Shown: in pieces, positions 24,471 to 33,293 of the stretch
Numbering within the stretch: position 1 is the stretch's first letter
Layout of the letters: each line of letters begins with the position of its first letter
Assembly: GCA_902610815.1 (NCBI GenBank)
Contig: CACLXG010000003.1
Coordinates: 1 to 64,000 of the forward strand
Origin: an uncultured Candidatus Actinomarina sp.
Lineage (GTDB): Bacteria > Actinomycetota > Acidimicrobiia > Actinomarinales > Actinomarinaceae
DNA: 64,000 nucleotides
Direction of reading: 5' to 3'
Translations under genes and position numbers: made by a program
Notes under the pieces: generated by a model
Told to the model about the DNA's origin: nothing
Databases searched by the model: none
What the model saw: the letters and a program-made list of their open reading frames with translations, nothing else

Positions 24471-25150
24471 TGATTTACTATTTTTCCATCAACTAACTCA
24501 ATGACTTTTTTAAACATACTTGCATGTTCTTGATTGTGGGTAATCATTATTACTGTTTTACCTTGGCTGTTTAGATCTTTCAAAATATTTAGTATGTTTA
24601 TACCAGATTCTTTATCTAAATTTCCTGTAGGTTCGTCAGCTAAAACGAACGCTGGATCTTGGACAAGTGCACGAGCAATCGCAACTCTCTGTTGTTGACC
24701 ACCGGACAATTCTTTAGGTAAATGAGTCAACCTATCTCCAAGTCCTACTTGTTCTAGAACTTCTTTTGCTTTTTCTAATCTCCCTGATCTTGAAACGCCT
24801 TGATATAGAAGACCTTCGGCAACATTTTCCTGAGCAGTTAAGCCAGGGAGGAGAAAAAAACTTTGAAAAATAAACCCAATCTTTTCGCCTCTGAACTTTG
24901 AGAGCTCATTATCTGTGAGTTCTGAGACATCTTTTCCTTCAATTTCAATAGAGCCATCAGTTATGCTGTCAAGAAGTCCAATCATATTTAAAAATGTTGA
25001 CTTCCCACTGCCCGATTGACCTACTATTGAGACAAGGTCTCCTTCTTTAATTTCAAGAGAGACACCATCTAATGCTCTTACTGGTGGAGGACCTTCATAA
25101 ACTTTTGAAATATTATTTATAGAGATTACAGTCTTTGTACTGGTTTTCAT
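24467..25150 (-). CDS. MacB-like ABC transporter ATP-binding protein
   Basis: 227 aa. Walker A GQSGSGKST (about 40-48), Q-loop GFIFQSFFLLPGLTAQENV, signature LSGGQQQR, Walker B VLADEPTGNLD and H-loop ITHNQEHA are all intact. Typical of the LolD/MacB family that drives permeases of the FtsX fold. Overlaps both neighbours by 4 bp (ATGA). Confidence 0.92.
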   Translation of the reverse strand: MKTSTKTVISINNISKVYEGPPPVRALDGVSLEIKEGDLVSIVGQSGSGKSTFLNMIGLLDSITDGSIEIEGKDVSELTDNELSKFRGEKIGFIFQSFFLLPGLTAQENVAEGLLYQGVSRSGRLEKAKEVLEQVGLGDRLTHLPKELSGGQQQRVAIARALVQDPAFVLADEPTGNLDKESGINILNILKDLNSQGKTVIMITHNQEHASMFKKVIELVDGKIVNQ

Positions 25151-26733
25151 CTTGGTACAACTACTATTTGACCTTCTGAGATATTTCCTTTTACTTCAAC
25201 AAAGCCGTCAGTAAATACTCCAATTTCAACAGCAACATAACTTGTATCTACGCCAGACTCTCCTTCAAATGTTCCAGAATCAAGGGCTCCATCATAAACT
25301 TCCAAAGCATACCCACCTTCTGCTAAAGCAAGAAGCGCATTGACAGGAACATAAAGAACATTTTCAGAAATCTCTGTTGTGACAAATACTTTTACTGGAG
25401 CCTGATCATAAGCCTCAATCTCCTCGGGGTTAAGAACTTCAAGTGTAACCTCTATAAACTCTCCTGCTTGCGTTTGTGTCACAACTTGGTCTATAAAAGT
25501 AATAACAGTTGGAACTCTTTCATTTGTTGGAAGTTCAATCTCAACACTGTCACCTAGTGAAACTGTTTCCTGGTCGGTAGCGTCAACTTGAAAAACAACT
25601 TCAATTCCAATTGAAGAAATATTGTACAGTGGTGAATTTAATACGACGGCTGAACCAACATCATTAATATAAGAGCCTACAATTATCGGTGTTTCCGAAG
25701 CATATGCATTGGTTGGGCTAAAGGTTTCTGACTTTGAGGCAAGTTCTAGTTCTTCCAGCTCTTCTTTTGCTTTTGCTAACTCAGCAGCTTGATCAACTCC
25801 ATCATTGTAGCTTTTTAGGGTATCATCATATGCTTTTTGTGCTGTCTCAATAGCTAAAGCCTCTGTAGCATCAATCCCAGATTCTTTACCTTTTTCTAAG
25901 TCTTTAATTCTTTTTTGTTTTTCAATTTCTTGCTCTAAATCCTCTATTTCAGAGTCTCTTGTATTGTTTGCAATTTTTTCTTTTGTTTGTGGGTTTGTGT
26001 CATCTTTTAGTAAAGTAATGCTTTGTTCAGCATTTTCAATGGCTGTGTCAGCTGCTTTCCAAGCAGTGCTTTCTTCAGTAGCCGTCTCTTTTGCGTCATC
26101 TAGCTTTTTCTTTTTGTCATTTACTTGTGCCAAAGTAGTTCCACCATCTGAAATTGTTTGTTCAATATTTTCTACTTCAGTCTTTTTTAAATTAATAGCA
26201 ACCTGTTCTGCTGATGTAATTTCAGATTTTGTATCAATCTTGTAGTCAACATATAGTGCGTTAAGCATGTTTGAAGTAGTTTCATCAAAAGTTTCGTTAG
26301 GTACAAAGTCTTCTGCTGCATAGCCTAAAAACACAAGAGCTTCTTCGAGCTGTAAAACATCAGGACCAGCATCAGAGTTTAAATCTAAAGTTCTGTAAAA
26401 GGGTGTTGCTCCTTCAACTAAAATTACTGGTTTGTTATCAACAGCAAATAAGACTTCTCCAAAATTAATAATTGTTCCCTCTTTAGGAACAAAGGTGATA
26501 ACTCCTGACATTGGTGAGTTGAGCACTTTGCTGTCGGTCTGCCTTAAGGTTCCGTTATACTCTTCCTTCTTTGCTAAGTCACCTTTTTGTATAGCAACAG
26601 TAGTAAGTTCTAGAGTTTTGTTGTTTGAGGATGATTCTGTATTCTGAGTACCAAAATAATAACCTCCATAAGCCAATGCTGCAACAACAATTAAGATGTA
26701 CAAGTTTTTTAGTTTAAGTATTTTTTTCATCAT
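25147..26733 (-). CDS. HlyD/MacA-like adaptor with peptidoglycan-binding domain
   Basis: 528 aa. N-terminal membrane anchor (12-30), a biotinyl-lipoyl-like half (VLNSPMSGVITFVPKEGTIINFGEVLF), a peptidoglycan-binding-1-like segment (about 115-175: DVLQLEEALVFLGY), a long coiled coil (about 185-345), then the second lipoyl half and beta-barrel/membrane-proximal domains (VTLEVLNPEE, ISEGQIVVVPR). Such adaptors pair with MacB-type ABC exporters. Met2 is an alternative start with better spacing to GGAATA. Confidence 0.85.
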   Translation of the reverse strand: MMKKILKLKNLYILIVVAALAYGGYYFGTQNTESSSNNKTLELTTVAIQKGDLAKKEEYNGTLRQTDSKVLNSPMSGVITFVPKEGTIINFGEVLFAVDNKPVILVEGATPFYRTLDLNSDAGPDVLQLEEALVFLGYAAEDFVPNETFDETTSNMLNALYVDYKIDTKSEITSAEQVAINLKKTEVENIEQTISDGGTTLAQVNDKKKKLDDAKETATEESTAWKAADTAIENAEQSITLLKDDTNPQTKEKIANNTRDSEIEDLEQEIEKQKRIKDLEKGKESGIDATEALAIETAQKAYDDTLKSYNDGVDQAAELAKAKEELEELELASKSETFSPTNAYASETPIIVGSYINDVGSAVVLNSPLYNISSIGIEVVFQVDATDQETVSLGDSVEIELPTNERVPTVITFIDQVVTQTQAGEFIEVTLEVLNPEEIEAYDQAPVKVFVTTEISENVLYVPVNALLALAEGGYALEVYDGALDSGTFEGESGVDTSYVAVEIGVFTDGFVEVKGNISEGQIVVVPR

Positions 26734-26796
26734 TATTCCAATTAGATTAGTTTATTAAACCTGTGTGTTTTCTGAGAAATTATTTCGTTTAGTTTT

Positions 26797-27396
26797 TTAT
26801 GCATCCCACTCTTCATCTTTTAACTCTTCTGGTAACTTATCTTCACATGCTTGCCATGTTTGGACTAAAGGATCGTCTTCTCTAAGCTCCCAGTCTTCAT
26901 CGATATAAGCATCTAATCTGACTTCTCTGTTGAAGTAATCTGGGTCTGGAACTTTTGGATATCCGCTTTCTCTAAAACACTTTGCCATAAACAATGATCT
27001 ATCGATTTCTTTTGATACTTGAGCTGGATCTTCAAATTGATTTTCATCTGCTACGCCCCATAAATTATATTTCAAAGCGCATTCCTCGATTATATTCCAG
27101 AGTTCTTCAGCCTCTTGCTCAGTTATTGTTTCAAAATACGAAGCAATTGTGGTGTATAGGTCTAAGAAGTTTTTTGGTTCTTTAAATTTATAGCCTGATT
27201 CATTAACACATTGAACAAGCACTAAAGGTGCATCCTCGTCTGAAATCTCTTCACGTTCGTCTACTAGCTCAATACCAAGAGCACTTGCCTCTTTTCCTTT
27301 GTCCGTATCCGCAACTGAGACAACAGATTGCTCATCCTGTTGAAAGAAAGAGCATGCTGTCAAAAAAATGAGTATTACTGATGCTTTCTTATACAT
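26797..27396 (-). CDS. Two-module Cys lipoprotein
   Basis: 199 aa from the ATG at 27396, which begins the lipoprotein signal (MYKK, lipobox FLTAC). A longer reading to 27603 would run into the upstream gene. Two Cys-bounded modules (CVNESGYKFKEP...EEC and CFRESGYPKVPDP...QAC) follow an acidic linker. Related to the two genes upstream and to the one at 22768. Upstream neighbour of the exporter adaptor. Confidence 0.7.
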   Translation of the reverse strand: MYKKASVILIFLTACSFFQQDEQSVVSVADTDKGKEASALGIELVDEREEISDEDAPLVLVQCVNESGYKFKEPKNFLDLYTTIASYFETITEQEAEELWNIIEECALKYNLWGVADENQFEDPAQVSKEIDRSLFMAKCFRESGYPKVPDPDYFNREVRLDAYIDEDWELREDDPLVQTWQACEDKLPEELKDEEWDA

Positions 27397-27421
27397 AGAA
27401 AAATTATAAAGAAAACTAGTT

Positions 27422-28006
27422 TTATCCTCCACCTTGTTGTGGTGGTTCAAGTCCAAGGTCGTCAAAGCACTCTCCAGCAGCTTCTCTAATTTGATCTTCA
27501 AGGTATTGTCCAGATTGTACAAGACTAACAAGAATGGATCTAAGGGGTCTTTCAGCATTCGGATCTTCAACCTCGAGACCTTTTCCCCGCAAGCATTGCG
27601 CAAATTCGAGCTCAGTATCTAAAGTATCAGCAACTTCTTCGGGGTTCTCAAAGTCTGCTGTACCACCTATTGGAATATTGTTTTCGTCAGCACATGTCTG
27701 AATTGTCTCAAAAAGTTTCTCTCTACCCTTCTGGTCTGAATCTAAAAATACTGGACGTAAAACACTCTGTAAGCCTTCATCATTTTTTGGATCTTTAATA
27801 TCATATCCATTACTTCTTAAACATTTAGCCAATAAAAGTTGAGCATCTTCGGGTGAAATTGTTTCTTCAACAACCTCTTCTATAATCGTTGTTACTGTTG
27901 TATCAGTTGATAAATCATTTGTGGAGACAACACCTTGTGAATCATCTGAGACCGAACAAGCAGAAATAAATACTAACACCAAGAATGTTACATACTTATT
28001 TTTCAT
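27422..28006 (-). CDS. Two-module Cys lipoprotein
   Basis: 194 aa from the ATG at 28006, the first codon of the signal (MKNKYVTF, lipobox FISAC). It overlaps the upstream stop by 11 bp. Linker rich in Thr/Val/Glu, then CLRSNGYDIKDP...QTC and CLRGKGLEVEDP...GEC. C terminus is PPQQGGG. Member of the same family as its neighbours. Confidence 0.7.
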   Translation of the reverse strand: MKNKYVTFLVLVFISACSVSDDSQGVVSTNDLSTDTTVTTIIEEVVEETISPEDAQLLLAKCLRSNGYDIKDPKNDEGLQSVLRPVFLDSDQKGREKLFETIQTCADENNIPIGGTADFENPEEVADTLDTELEFAQCLRGKGLEVEDPNAERPLRSILVSLVQSGQYLEDQIREAAGECFDDLGLEPPQQGGG

Positions 28007-28502
28007 TTTGTAATACACCATATCCACATTCTTGTAGAAGTGGAGTAATATCGTCTTTTGATTTTTTTAATTCACTTAAATCAAGTTTAGGCTCTTGTTG
28101 ACTTGGATCTGAAACATTTAACCCTTTTTCCCTTAAGCATTTAGCTAATTCGAGGTTTTCATCATACAATTTCGCAAGCTCTTCTGGGTTCAAGGAAGAC
28201 GAATCTGACCAGAGGTCATATTTGTTAATGCAGTAATTAACATCTTCACTTAACTGTGCTTCTTCATCTTTGCTGTTGCTTAACTGACTAATTGTCGTTT
28301 TTAAATCTTGTATATCAAATGGGGTTGGTATGCTGTATCCCATTTCTTCGTTTAAGCACCGAGTCAAAACAATTGGATAATCCTCTTCCACTATAACCAA
28401 AGTAGTAGTTGTATCATTTGACAGAGAAGTTACGCCTTCACCACTAGAAGCTGAACATAGATTAAAGAGGAGGATAAAAATTATTAAATATATTTTTTTC
28501 AA
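27996..28502 (-). CDS. Two-module Cys lipoprotein
   Basis: 168 aa from a TTG at 28502, two bases after the acyltransferase stop (TAA AA TTG), giving the signal MKKIYLIIFILLFNLC. A longer reading into the acyltransferase gene is unlikely. Two modules: CLNEEMGYSIPTP...NYC and CLREKGLNVSDP...QEC. First of three adjacent paralogues. Confidence 0.7.
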   Translation of the reverse strand: MKKIYLIIFILLFNLCSASSGEGVTSLSNDTTTTLVIVEEDYPIVLTRCLNEEMGYSIPTPFDIQDLKTTISQLSNSKDEEAQLSEDVNYCINKYDLWSDSSSLNPEELAKLYDENLELAKCLREKGLNVSDPSQQEPKLDLSELKKSKDDITPLLQECGYGVLQNEK

Positions 28503-28504
28503 TT

Positions 28505-29605
28505 TTATTTGTTTCTCAAGCCAAATAAAGGCCTTAGTGGCTTGAAGTTCTTTATTGAGTGATAAATAGTTAACGAAAGAAAACAAATCAGGAATAGAAC
28601 AATTGGAAATTTAATTATTGGATGGATATTTATACCAGCAAAGAAATACATTACTGCCATTTGTACTGGTAGGTGAACAATATAAACGGGATAAACGGCT
28701 GTTTTGTAATAGGTTAGTTGAGGCGAGTCTTTATTAAGATAAACCGCTCCCACCCCAAGCATTAAAAATATGAAATTGAATGATTCAAAAGAGATTAGAC
28801 GATTATCTAACGAAAAGCCATCTTCAAAGTTGTTGAAATATCTATAAAAGTAGAGTATAAAACCAACAAATAAGTGAGTTTTCCAATTTCGTTTATTTGA
28901 TTCCCAAAAAACTTCACCTTGGGAAACCAAAATGATTCCAAGGAAAAACCATAAAAAACCGAGGAGAAAACCGTGGCTTGTATTTGCATACTCTTGGTAA
29001 GATCTTCCATAATTTACTACCTCGGAATAGGCAGTAGTGTTTAATAATTGGCCTTCAAGAATAATTGGAATTGAAAAAACAAAAACTCCACCTGGCATAC
29101 TTAAAATTTTTGAAAATATAGTTTCCTTAGCTGCTTTGTTTGAAATTAGATTTAAAAACGGAATCAGAATAAGACAATAAATAAATATATTTTTTAGAAA
29201 CCATAAATGAGCGCCATCAAATATTGTGATAACACCAAACCACAAATATTCGCTTGACCAACCTTCGTAATAAGTAAAAGCAATTGCAAGTGATGCAGTA
29301 CCAAAGATTACAGTACCAAAAATATAAGGAACAATTAAAATTTTTATTCTTTCTTTAAGTATTTCTATTTTTGTTCGCCTTTGAAAAGATAGCCTCAAAG
29401 CAATTCCCGAAATCAAAAATACAAGAGGTATTCTCCATGAATTCATTATGCTTAATAAGTCCCAAACACCATCGTTAAATCTTTTGTTTTGTACAAATGC
29501 AATGTAAGGAGCAACAGAAGTAAACGAAATTGCAAGATGATAAAAAATAAGTAGGAACATTGCTATAGATCGCAACGCATCAATATCATATCTTCTTTGA
29601 TTCAT
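28505..29605 (-). CDS. Acyltransferase-3 family membrane protein (OafA-like)
   Basis: 366 aa, about ten membrane helices. The N terminus RRYDIDALRSIAMFLLIFYHLAISF carries the conserved Arg and His of the acyltransferase-3 family, which acylates sugars or other surface molecules. A second family element, SWRIPLVFLISGIALR, follows. It has its own TAACAT element seven bases before the ATG and precedes the lipoprotein/exporter genes on the same strand with a 2 bp gap. Confidence 0.85.
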   Translation of the reverse strand: MNQRRYDIDALRSIAMFLLIFYHLAISFTSVAPYIAFVQNKRFNDGVWDLLSIMNSWRIPLVFLISGIALRLSFQRRTKIEILKERIKILIVPYIFGTVIFGTASLAIAFTYYEGWSSEYLWFGVITIFDGAHLWFLKNIFIYCLILIPFLNLISNKAAKETIFSKILSMPGGVFVFSIPIILEGQLLNTTAYSEVVNYGRSYQEYANTSHGFLLGFLWFFLGIILVSQGEVFWESNKRNWKTHLFVGFILYFYRYFNNFEDGFSLDNRLISFESFNFIFLMLGVGAVYLNKDSPQLTYYKTAVYPVYIVHLPVQMAVMYFFAGINIHPIIKFPIVLFLICFLSLTIYHSIKNFKPLRPLFGLRNK

Positions 29606-29633
29606 ATTGATAATGTTAGTGCTTACGTTTTGA

Positions 29634-30068
29634 TTAATTAAACTTCAGGTTTTCTTTAAGATCGTCTGTAATTCGTGTTGGTTGCATGGTTGTTTGGTCT
29701 GTGTATACATGAACAGCTTCACAGGAACTTACTAATTCACCTGTTTCTTTTAAAAACATTCCCATTATCCAGGTCATACTTGAGTTACCAATTTCCTTAA
29801 TTTTGACACCAATCTCAATATCTTGGTCAAAGTAAAGTGGTTTGTTGTACTGTACTAATATCTGTACTGTATGAAAATCTTTTTGAGTGTCTTCTATGTC
29901 TTTTAGATAGTCATAATTTACATACTTAAAATAAGCAGTAATAGCTTGATCAAAAAATGCAACATGATTTGCATTATGCATTACACCTTGTGGGTCAAGT
30001 TCGTAATACCTCACTGTTGCTTCCCAAAAAGCTTGGAAATCATCTTTAGAGAGAACTATTTTTGACAT
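29634..30068 (-). CDS. Hot-dog-fold acyl-CoA thioesterase (YbgC/FadM type)
   Basis: 144 aa. VRYYELDPQGVMHNANHVAFFDQA is the catalytic-Asp region of the 4-hydroxybenzoyl-CoA thioesterase family, and the rest fits one hot-dog domain. Hydrolysis of an acyl-CoA is expected. The substrate is unknown. Its ATG directly follows the stop of the phosphofructokinase gene. Confidence 0.8.
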   Translation of the reverse strand: MSKIVLSKDDFQAFWEATVRYYELDPQGVMHNANHVAFFDQAITAYFKYVNYDYLKDIEDTQKDFHTVQILVQYNKPLYFDQDIEIGVKIKEIGNSSMTWIMGMFLKETGELVSSCEAVHVYTDQTTMQPTRITDDLKENLKFN

Positions 30069-31271
30069 TTAAACAAAAATTTGTGTTTTTGGTTCTATTC
30101 CGCCGGTTAATGGCATGGCATATTCAAAAAATTCATTTGTAACATATGGCTTGTTATCTTCTAAAAACTCTTGTGGCATATCTTTTGTGTACTTTGCAAC
30201 CTTACTTAGCTCAACGACACCCACATCACAGCTATATGTTTCTGACAATTGTCTTTTAAGAATTATTGATCCACTTTGAATTTCCTTTGAAGCAACTACA
30301 GCATGTTGTCCGACCCTCTCTGCTTCTTCAGCATCTACTTCAGAAATATCAGCTAAAAATGATCTTTGTAAGTAACCAAAAGTATCAGCCCTAACCCTTG
30401 CTCCGTCAATATGTTCTGAAACAATATTTGTTAATGTATCACCCAGTGCACCTGAGCCCGATAACTGAATATTTCCATGACTATCTGTTTTTCCAGCTAG
30501 TTCAGACCCTGTCTCACTAGCATAGGTCTGTAAGAAGTATTCACCTTCTTCATTATGAATACCCTCAGAAACAGCTACTACACATCTTCCTAATGAGTCG
30601 TAGACTTCTTTGACTTCTTTTAGAAACTCATCAATTTGAAAAACTTTTTCCGGAACGTAAACCAAATGTGGACCGTCCTCTTCGGTTGATTTGCCTAAAG
30701 TACTGGCAGCAGTAAGCCATCCAGCATGTCTTCCCATTAAAACATTTATCTTGATTCCCTTTAGGCTTCTATTGTCGGCATCATCACCTTGAAAAGCGTG
30801 AGCAACAAAACGAGCAGCTGACCCATAACCTGGACAGTGGTCTGTTTCAAGTAGGTCATTATCAATAGTTTTTGGAATATGAAATGCTTTCATGTCATAC
30901 CCAATAGACTTTGCTCCTTCAGAAACTAGGTTTGCTGTTTCAGCAGAATCATTACCTCCTATATAAAAGAAGTTTCTAATATTTTGTTTTTCAAATATTG
31001 ATACAAGCTGTTCTATATCAGAGTCTGTAGGTTTTTTTCTCACTGAACCGAGCGCTGCAGCAGGCGTTTTACCCATTCCATAAAGCTGGGATTCAGATAA
31101 GTTTGATAAATCAACAAAATCTTCACTGAGCATCCCCGCTAACCCATGTCTTGCACCAAGAATTTCATCGAAATCTGATTTAGTAGCCTCTTTAATAAAC
31201 CCAACTAGTGATTTATTTATAACAGCTGTTGGACCTCCCGACTGTCCAATTACTGCTTTGCCTTGTGGCAT
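30069..31271 (-). CDS. 6-phosphofructokinase, PPi-dependent type
   Basis: 400 aa. GQSGGPTAVIN at the N terminus, GGNDSAETA, the PKTIDNDL catalytic motif and MGRHAGWL are family hallmarks. The Asp in GGND and the Lys in PKTIDND match the pyrophosphate-using subgroup rather than ATP-PFK. It phosphorylates fructose 6-phosphate reversibly in glycolysis. Placed between an aldolase-like gene and a thioesterase with gaps of 0-3 bp. Confidence 0.85.
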   Translation of the reverse strand: MPQGKAVIGQSGGPTAVINKSLVGFIKEATKSDFDEILGARHGLAGMLSEDFVDLSNLSESQLYGMGKTPAAALGSVRKKPTDSDIEQLVSIFEKQNIRNFFYIGGNDSAETANLVSEGAKSIGYDMKAFHIPKTIDNDLLETDHCPGYGSAARFVAHAFQGDDADNRSLKGIKINVLMGRHAGWLTAASTLGKSTEEDGPHLVYVPEKVFQIDEFLKEVKEVYDSLGRCVVAVSEGIHNEEGEYFLQTYASETGSELAGKTDSHGNIQLSGSGALGDTLTNIVSEHIDGARVRADTFGYLQRSFLADISEVDAEEAERVGQHAVVASKEIQSGSIILKRQLSETYSCDVGVVELSKVAKYTKDMPQEFLEDNKPYVTNEFFEYAMPLTGGIEPKTQIFV

Positions 31272-31274
31272 TTT

Positions 31275-32183
31275 TTAACTCCCGTTTTGATATACAGATA
31301 TAAAACTTAGGTAAGAGTTTGCTATTTCTGAAACAGCCTCTTCACGTGATTTCTCACCAGCATGCCATCCTTTAAGAGAATCCCAAAAGATAGATCTTCC
31401 AATTGCAAAACCCTTATATCCGTCAACTGATGATCCGGCTCTTAACCATTCATTGACTTTTTCATCATTTGCACCTCTACCAAGAACAACTGCTATGACA
31501 TCTTCTCTGCCACCATCTTTGATTACCTTTGAAACATTTTCACAATCGTCAGTAGTGTCTAGTCCTTCAATCTTCCAAATATCTGGATCAGCTCCTCGCT
31601 CTCTCATTTCCTCAACTACCTGAACAGCAAGCTTTGGTCTAATTTCTGAGTCATATCTAGCCTGATCACCGCCCACACTTTCTAACTGTTGTTCTGATGC
31701 AGGAACTAAAAACTCTAAAAGAAATTTTCTTTCGTTCTCATCAAGCCAATCAGATAATCTTTTAATTCTTTCGCCCTGTATTTGTCTTGTGTCTGCATCG
31801 TCGTCTGGGTTCCAACGAACTAAAATTTTTACAAAGTCTGCATTGACCTCTTTTATTTTCTCACCAAAGTCGTCCCCGTATTCAAAGTCGAATATTTTTT
31901 GTCCAGACTTTTCCACTGGAGCAGCAAATTTAATTCCCATTTCTTTTGCTTTTTCTTGTACTTGTAACCCAAAAGCTTCATCAACTAATATTGCTGGGTC
32001 TCCACCAGAAATTCCGTTGTTTTTTGCTTCTATAAATCCATCAAAGATTATATCTTTCATTGAAGATACTCTTGCAATCTCTTCATCGGTAGGTTCTCTA
32101 CCTTCAACTCCAAGTAAGCCTTTAGTTAAAGTTCCTCTGTGGTCAAATGCTAGAATGTATAAGTCGTTTGAATAACCCTTCAT
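31275..32183 (-). CDS. DUF2090/IolC-C-like aldolase
   Basis: 302 aa TIM-barrel-type protein. LYILAFDHRG at the N terminus, GDPAILVDEAFG, VKILVRWNPDDD, LEFLVP, WKIEG and AVVLGRGA follow the strand pattern of the C-terminal domain of IolC (DUF2090), related to 2-deoxy-5-keto-6-phosphogluconate and tagatose-bisphosphate aldolases. Its position directly before a phosphofructokinase suggests it may cleave a sugar bisphosphate in central metabolism. That is inference. Confidence 0.7.
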   Translation of the reverse strand: MKGYSNDLYILAFDHRGTLTKGLLGVEGREPTDEEIARVSSMKDIIFDGFIEAKNNGISGGDPAILVDEAFGLQVQEKAKEMGIKFAAPVEKSGQKIFDFEYGDDFGEKIKEVNADFVKILVRWNPDDDADTRQIQGERIKRLSDWLDENERKFLLEFLVPASEQQLESVGGDQARYDSEIRPKLAVQVVEEMRERGADPDIWKIEGLDTTDDCENVSKVIKDGGREDVIAVVLGRGANDEKVNEWLRAGSSVDGYKGFAIGRSIFWDSLKGWHAGEKSREEAVSEIANSYLSFISVYQNGS

Positions 32184-32192
32184 GATGTTTAA

Positions 32193-33116
32193 TTAAACCC
32201 TTTCTTTTGTATTAATTCTATTTGAGAAAAATACAATCATTACCAAAATCAATAATGATAGTAATAGTAAATAGTCTGAATATGGGTTGGTTTGAGCACT
32301 TTCTTCAAATGTTAAAGCAATCTGCTCCACCAGCTCCACCGTTGTGGTTCCCCAGTTATTAGCTAAGTTTTCATCAAGAAAGTAAACATTAGAGTTCTCG
32401 ATTGCATTTATGTCTTCCCAGCCGATGCGTGTTGATAGGTCTTTATTTAGATAGTCAGAGTGGCCTATAACTATATATTCAGGGTTTGACTCAATGACTT
32501 GTTCTTCTGTTAGTGCTGGATAGCCACTCCCAAAAGGGTCTTCAGTGTTGTTTGCAATATTTATAACACCCAAAGAATTATAAACCTGGCCAATAAGAGA
32601 ATCAGAATTAACACTGTAAATTCCGTAAGAATAGCCTATCTCGTGGTATACAGAAGTGTTTCCAAAGTTTGCATTGTCTAAAATCCTGTTTATATCAATT
32701 TTCATATCTCTTGTAGTTGAAAATGCTTCACTCTCTTTGTTAACAATTGATCCTATTGTTTCAATCTGTGAGTAAACATCTTCAAAGTTTTTTGCAGGAG
32801 GTAATAACACATAGTCTATTTCCTGTTTTTCTAGCCCTTCTACAATTCCATTGAAGTCAAAGGCTAAAATCACAACATCTGGATTTAGTGGTGCAAGCTC
32901 TTCAGCTGTTACTGTGTAGGCGTCTATCACCTGAACTGGAAAATTAACTTCTGAAAAAGAATCGACAGCAATTAATGTCTCTTGTGCTTCTAGGGATTGT
33001 ATTATCTCTGTGTGGGTCGTAGACAAAGATACCACTCTGATATCTTGGGGTGTTTCTTGTGTTACATTCGAGCACATCGAAAATAACAAGGCAAGAAAAA
33101 CTAGTTTAAATTTCAT
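32193..33116 (-). CDS. btuF: BtuF-like cobalamin-binding lipoprotein with C-terminal anchor
   Basis: 307 aa. Lipobox LFSMC (Cys15), then a two-lobed periplasmic-binding domain of the helical-backbone type (VVSLSTTHTEIIQSL, ELAPLNPDVVILAF, GIYSVNSDSLIGQVYNSLG, NPEYIVIGHSD). A cobalamin riboswitch directly upstream makes B12 the likely ligand. Unusually, residues about 280-298 form a C-terminal membrane helix followed by basic residues, so the protein may be anchored at both ends. No BtuCD genes are in the window. Confidence 0.8.
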   Translation of the reverse strand: MKFKLVFLALLFSMCSNVTQETPQDIRVVSLSTTHTEIIQSLEAQETLIAVDSFSEVNFPVQVIDAYTVTAEELAPLNPDVVILAFDFNGIVEGLEKQEIDYVLLPPAKNFEDVYSQIETIGSIVNKESEAFSTTRDMKIDINRILDNANFGNTSVYHEIGYSYGIYSVNSDSLIGQVYNSLGVINIANNTEDPFGSGYPALTEEQVIESNPEYIVIGHSDYLNKDLSTRIGWEDINAIENSNVYFLDENLANNWGTTTVELVEQIALTFEESAQTNPYSDYLLLLSLLILVMIVFFSNRINTKERV

Positions 33117-33123
33117 AAATTCC

Positions 33124-33150
33124 TTTCTTACCTAGAGAAAATGTAAGAAA
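33124..33150 (-). promoter_or_regulatory. Hairpin at the btuF ribosome binding site
   Basis: TTTCTTAC (33143-33150) and GTAAGAAA (33124-33131) pair over 8 bp. The second arm runs into AAAGGA, seven bases before the ATG. It is a plausible translation switch of the riboswitch. Confidence 0.5.
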
Positions 33151-33194
33151 TTTTAGAAACTTCATTCCTTCTCTCGAGGATTGTTGCTTTACAA

Positions 33195-33288
33195 ACATTG
33201 AAGGCGACCTGACTTATCTTTCGAATCACAGTTGCGGGACAGCGTTAGAATTTCACTAACTTCGCTTCAGTATCCTTTTAAAATGTTA
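33195..33288 (-). promoter_or_regulatory. Cobalamin riboswitch
   Basis: On the minus strand the conserved B12 box GCTGTCCCGCAACTGTGA (33226-33243) is followed by AAGTCAGG (33207-33214) and preceded by a GTTAG-TGAAATT-CTAAC stem, the core arrangement of AdoCbl-type riboswitches. It lies between the gyrA-DUF3566 unit and the btuF-like gene and should lower expression of the latter when B12 is plentiful. Confidence 0.88.
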
Positions 33289-33293
33289 GCAGG

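Noticed and set aside
27397-27603. N-terminal extension of the lipoprotein at 26797
   Set aside because: It would run antiparallel to the signal logic, covering the end of the upstream gene. The lipoprotein signal begins at 27396.
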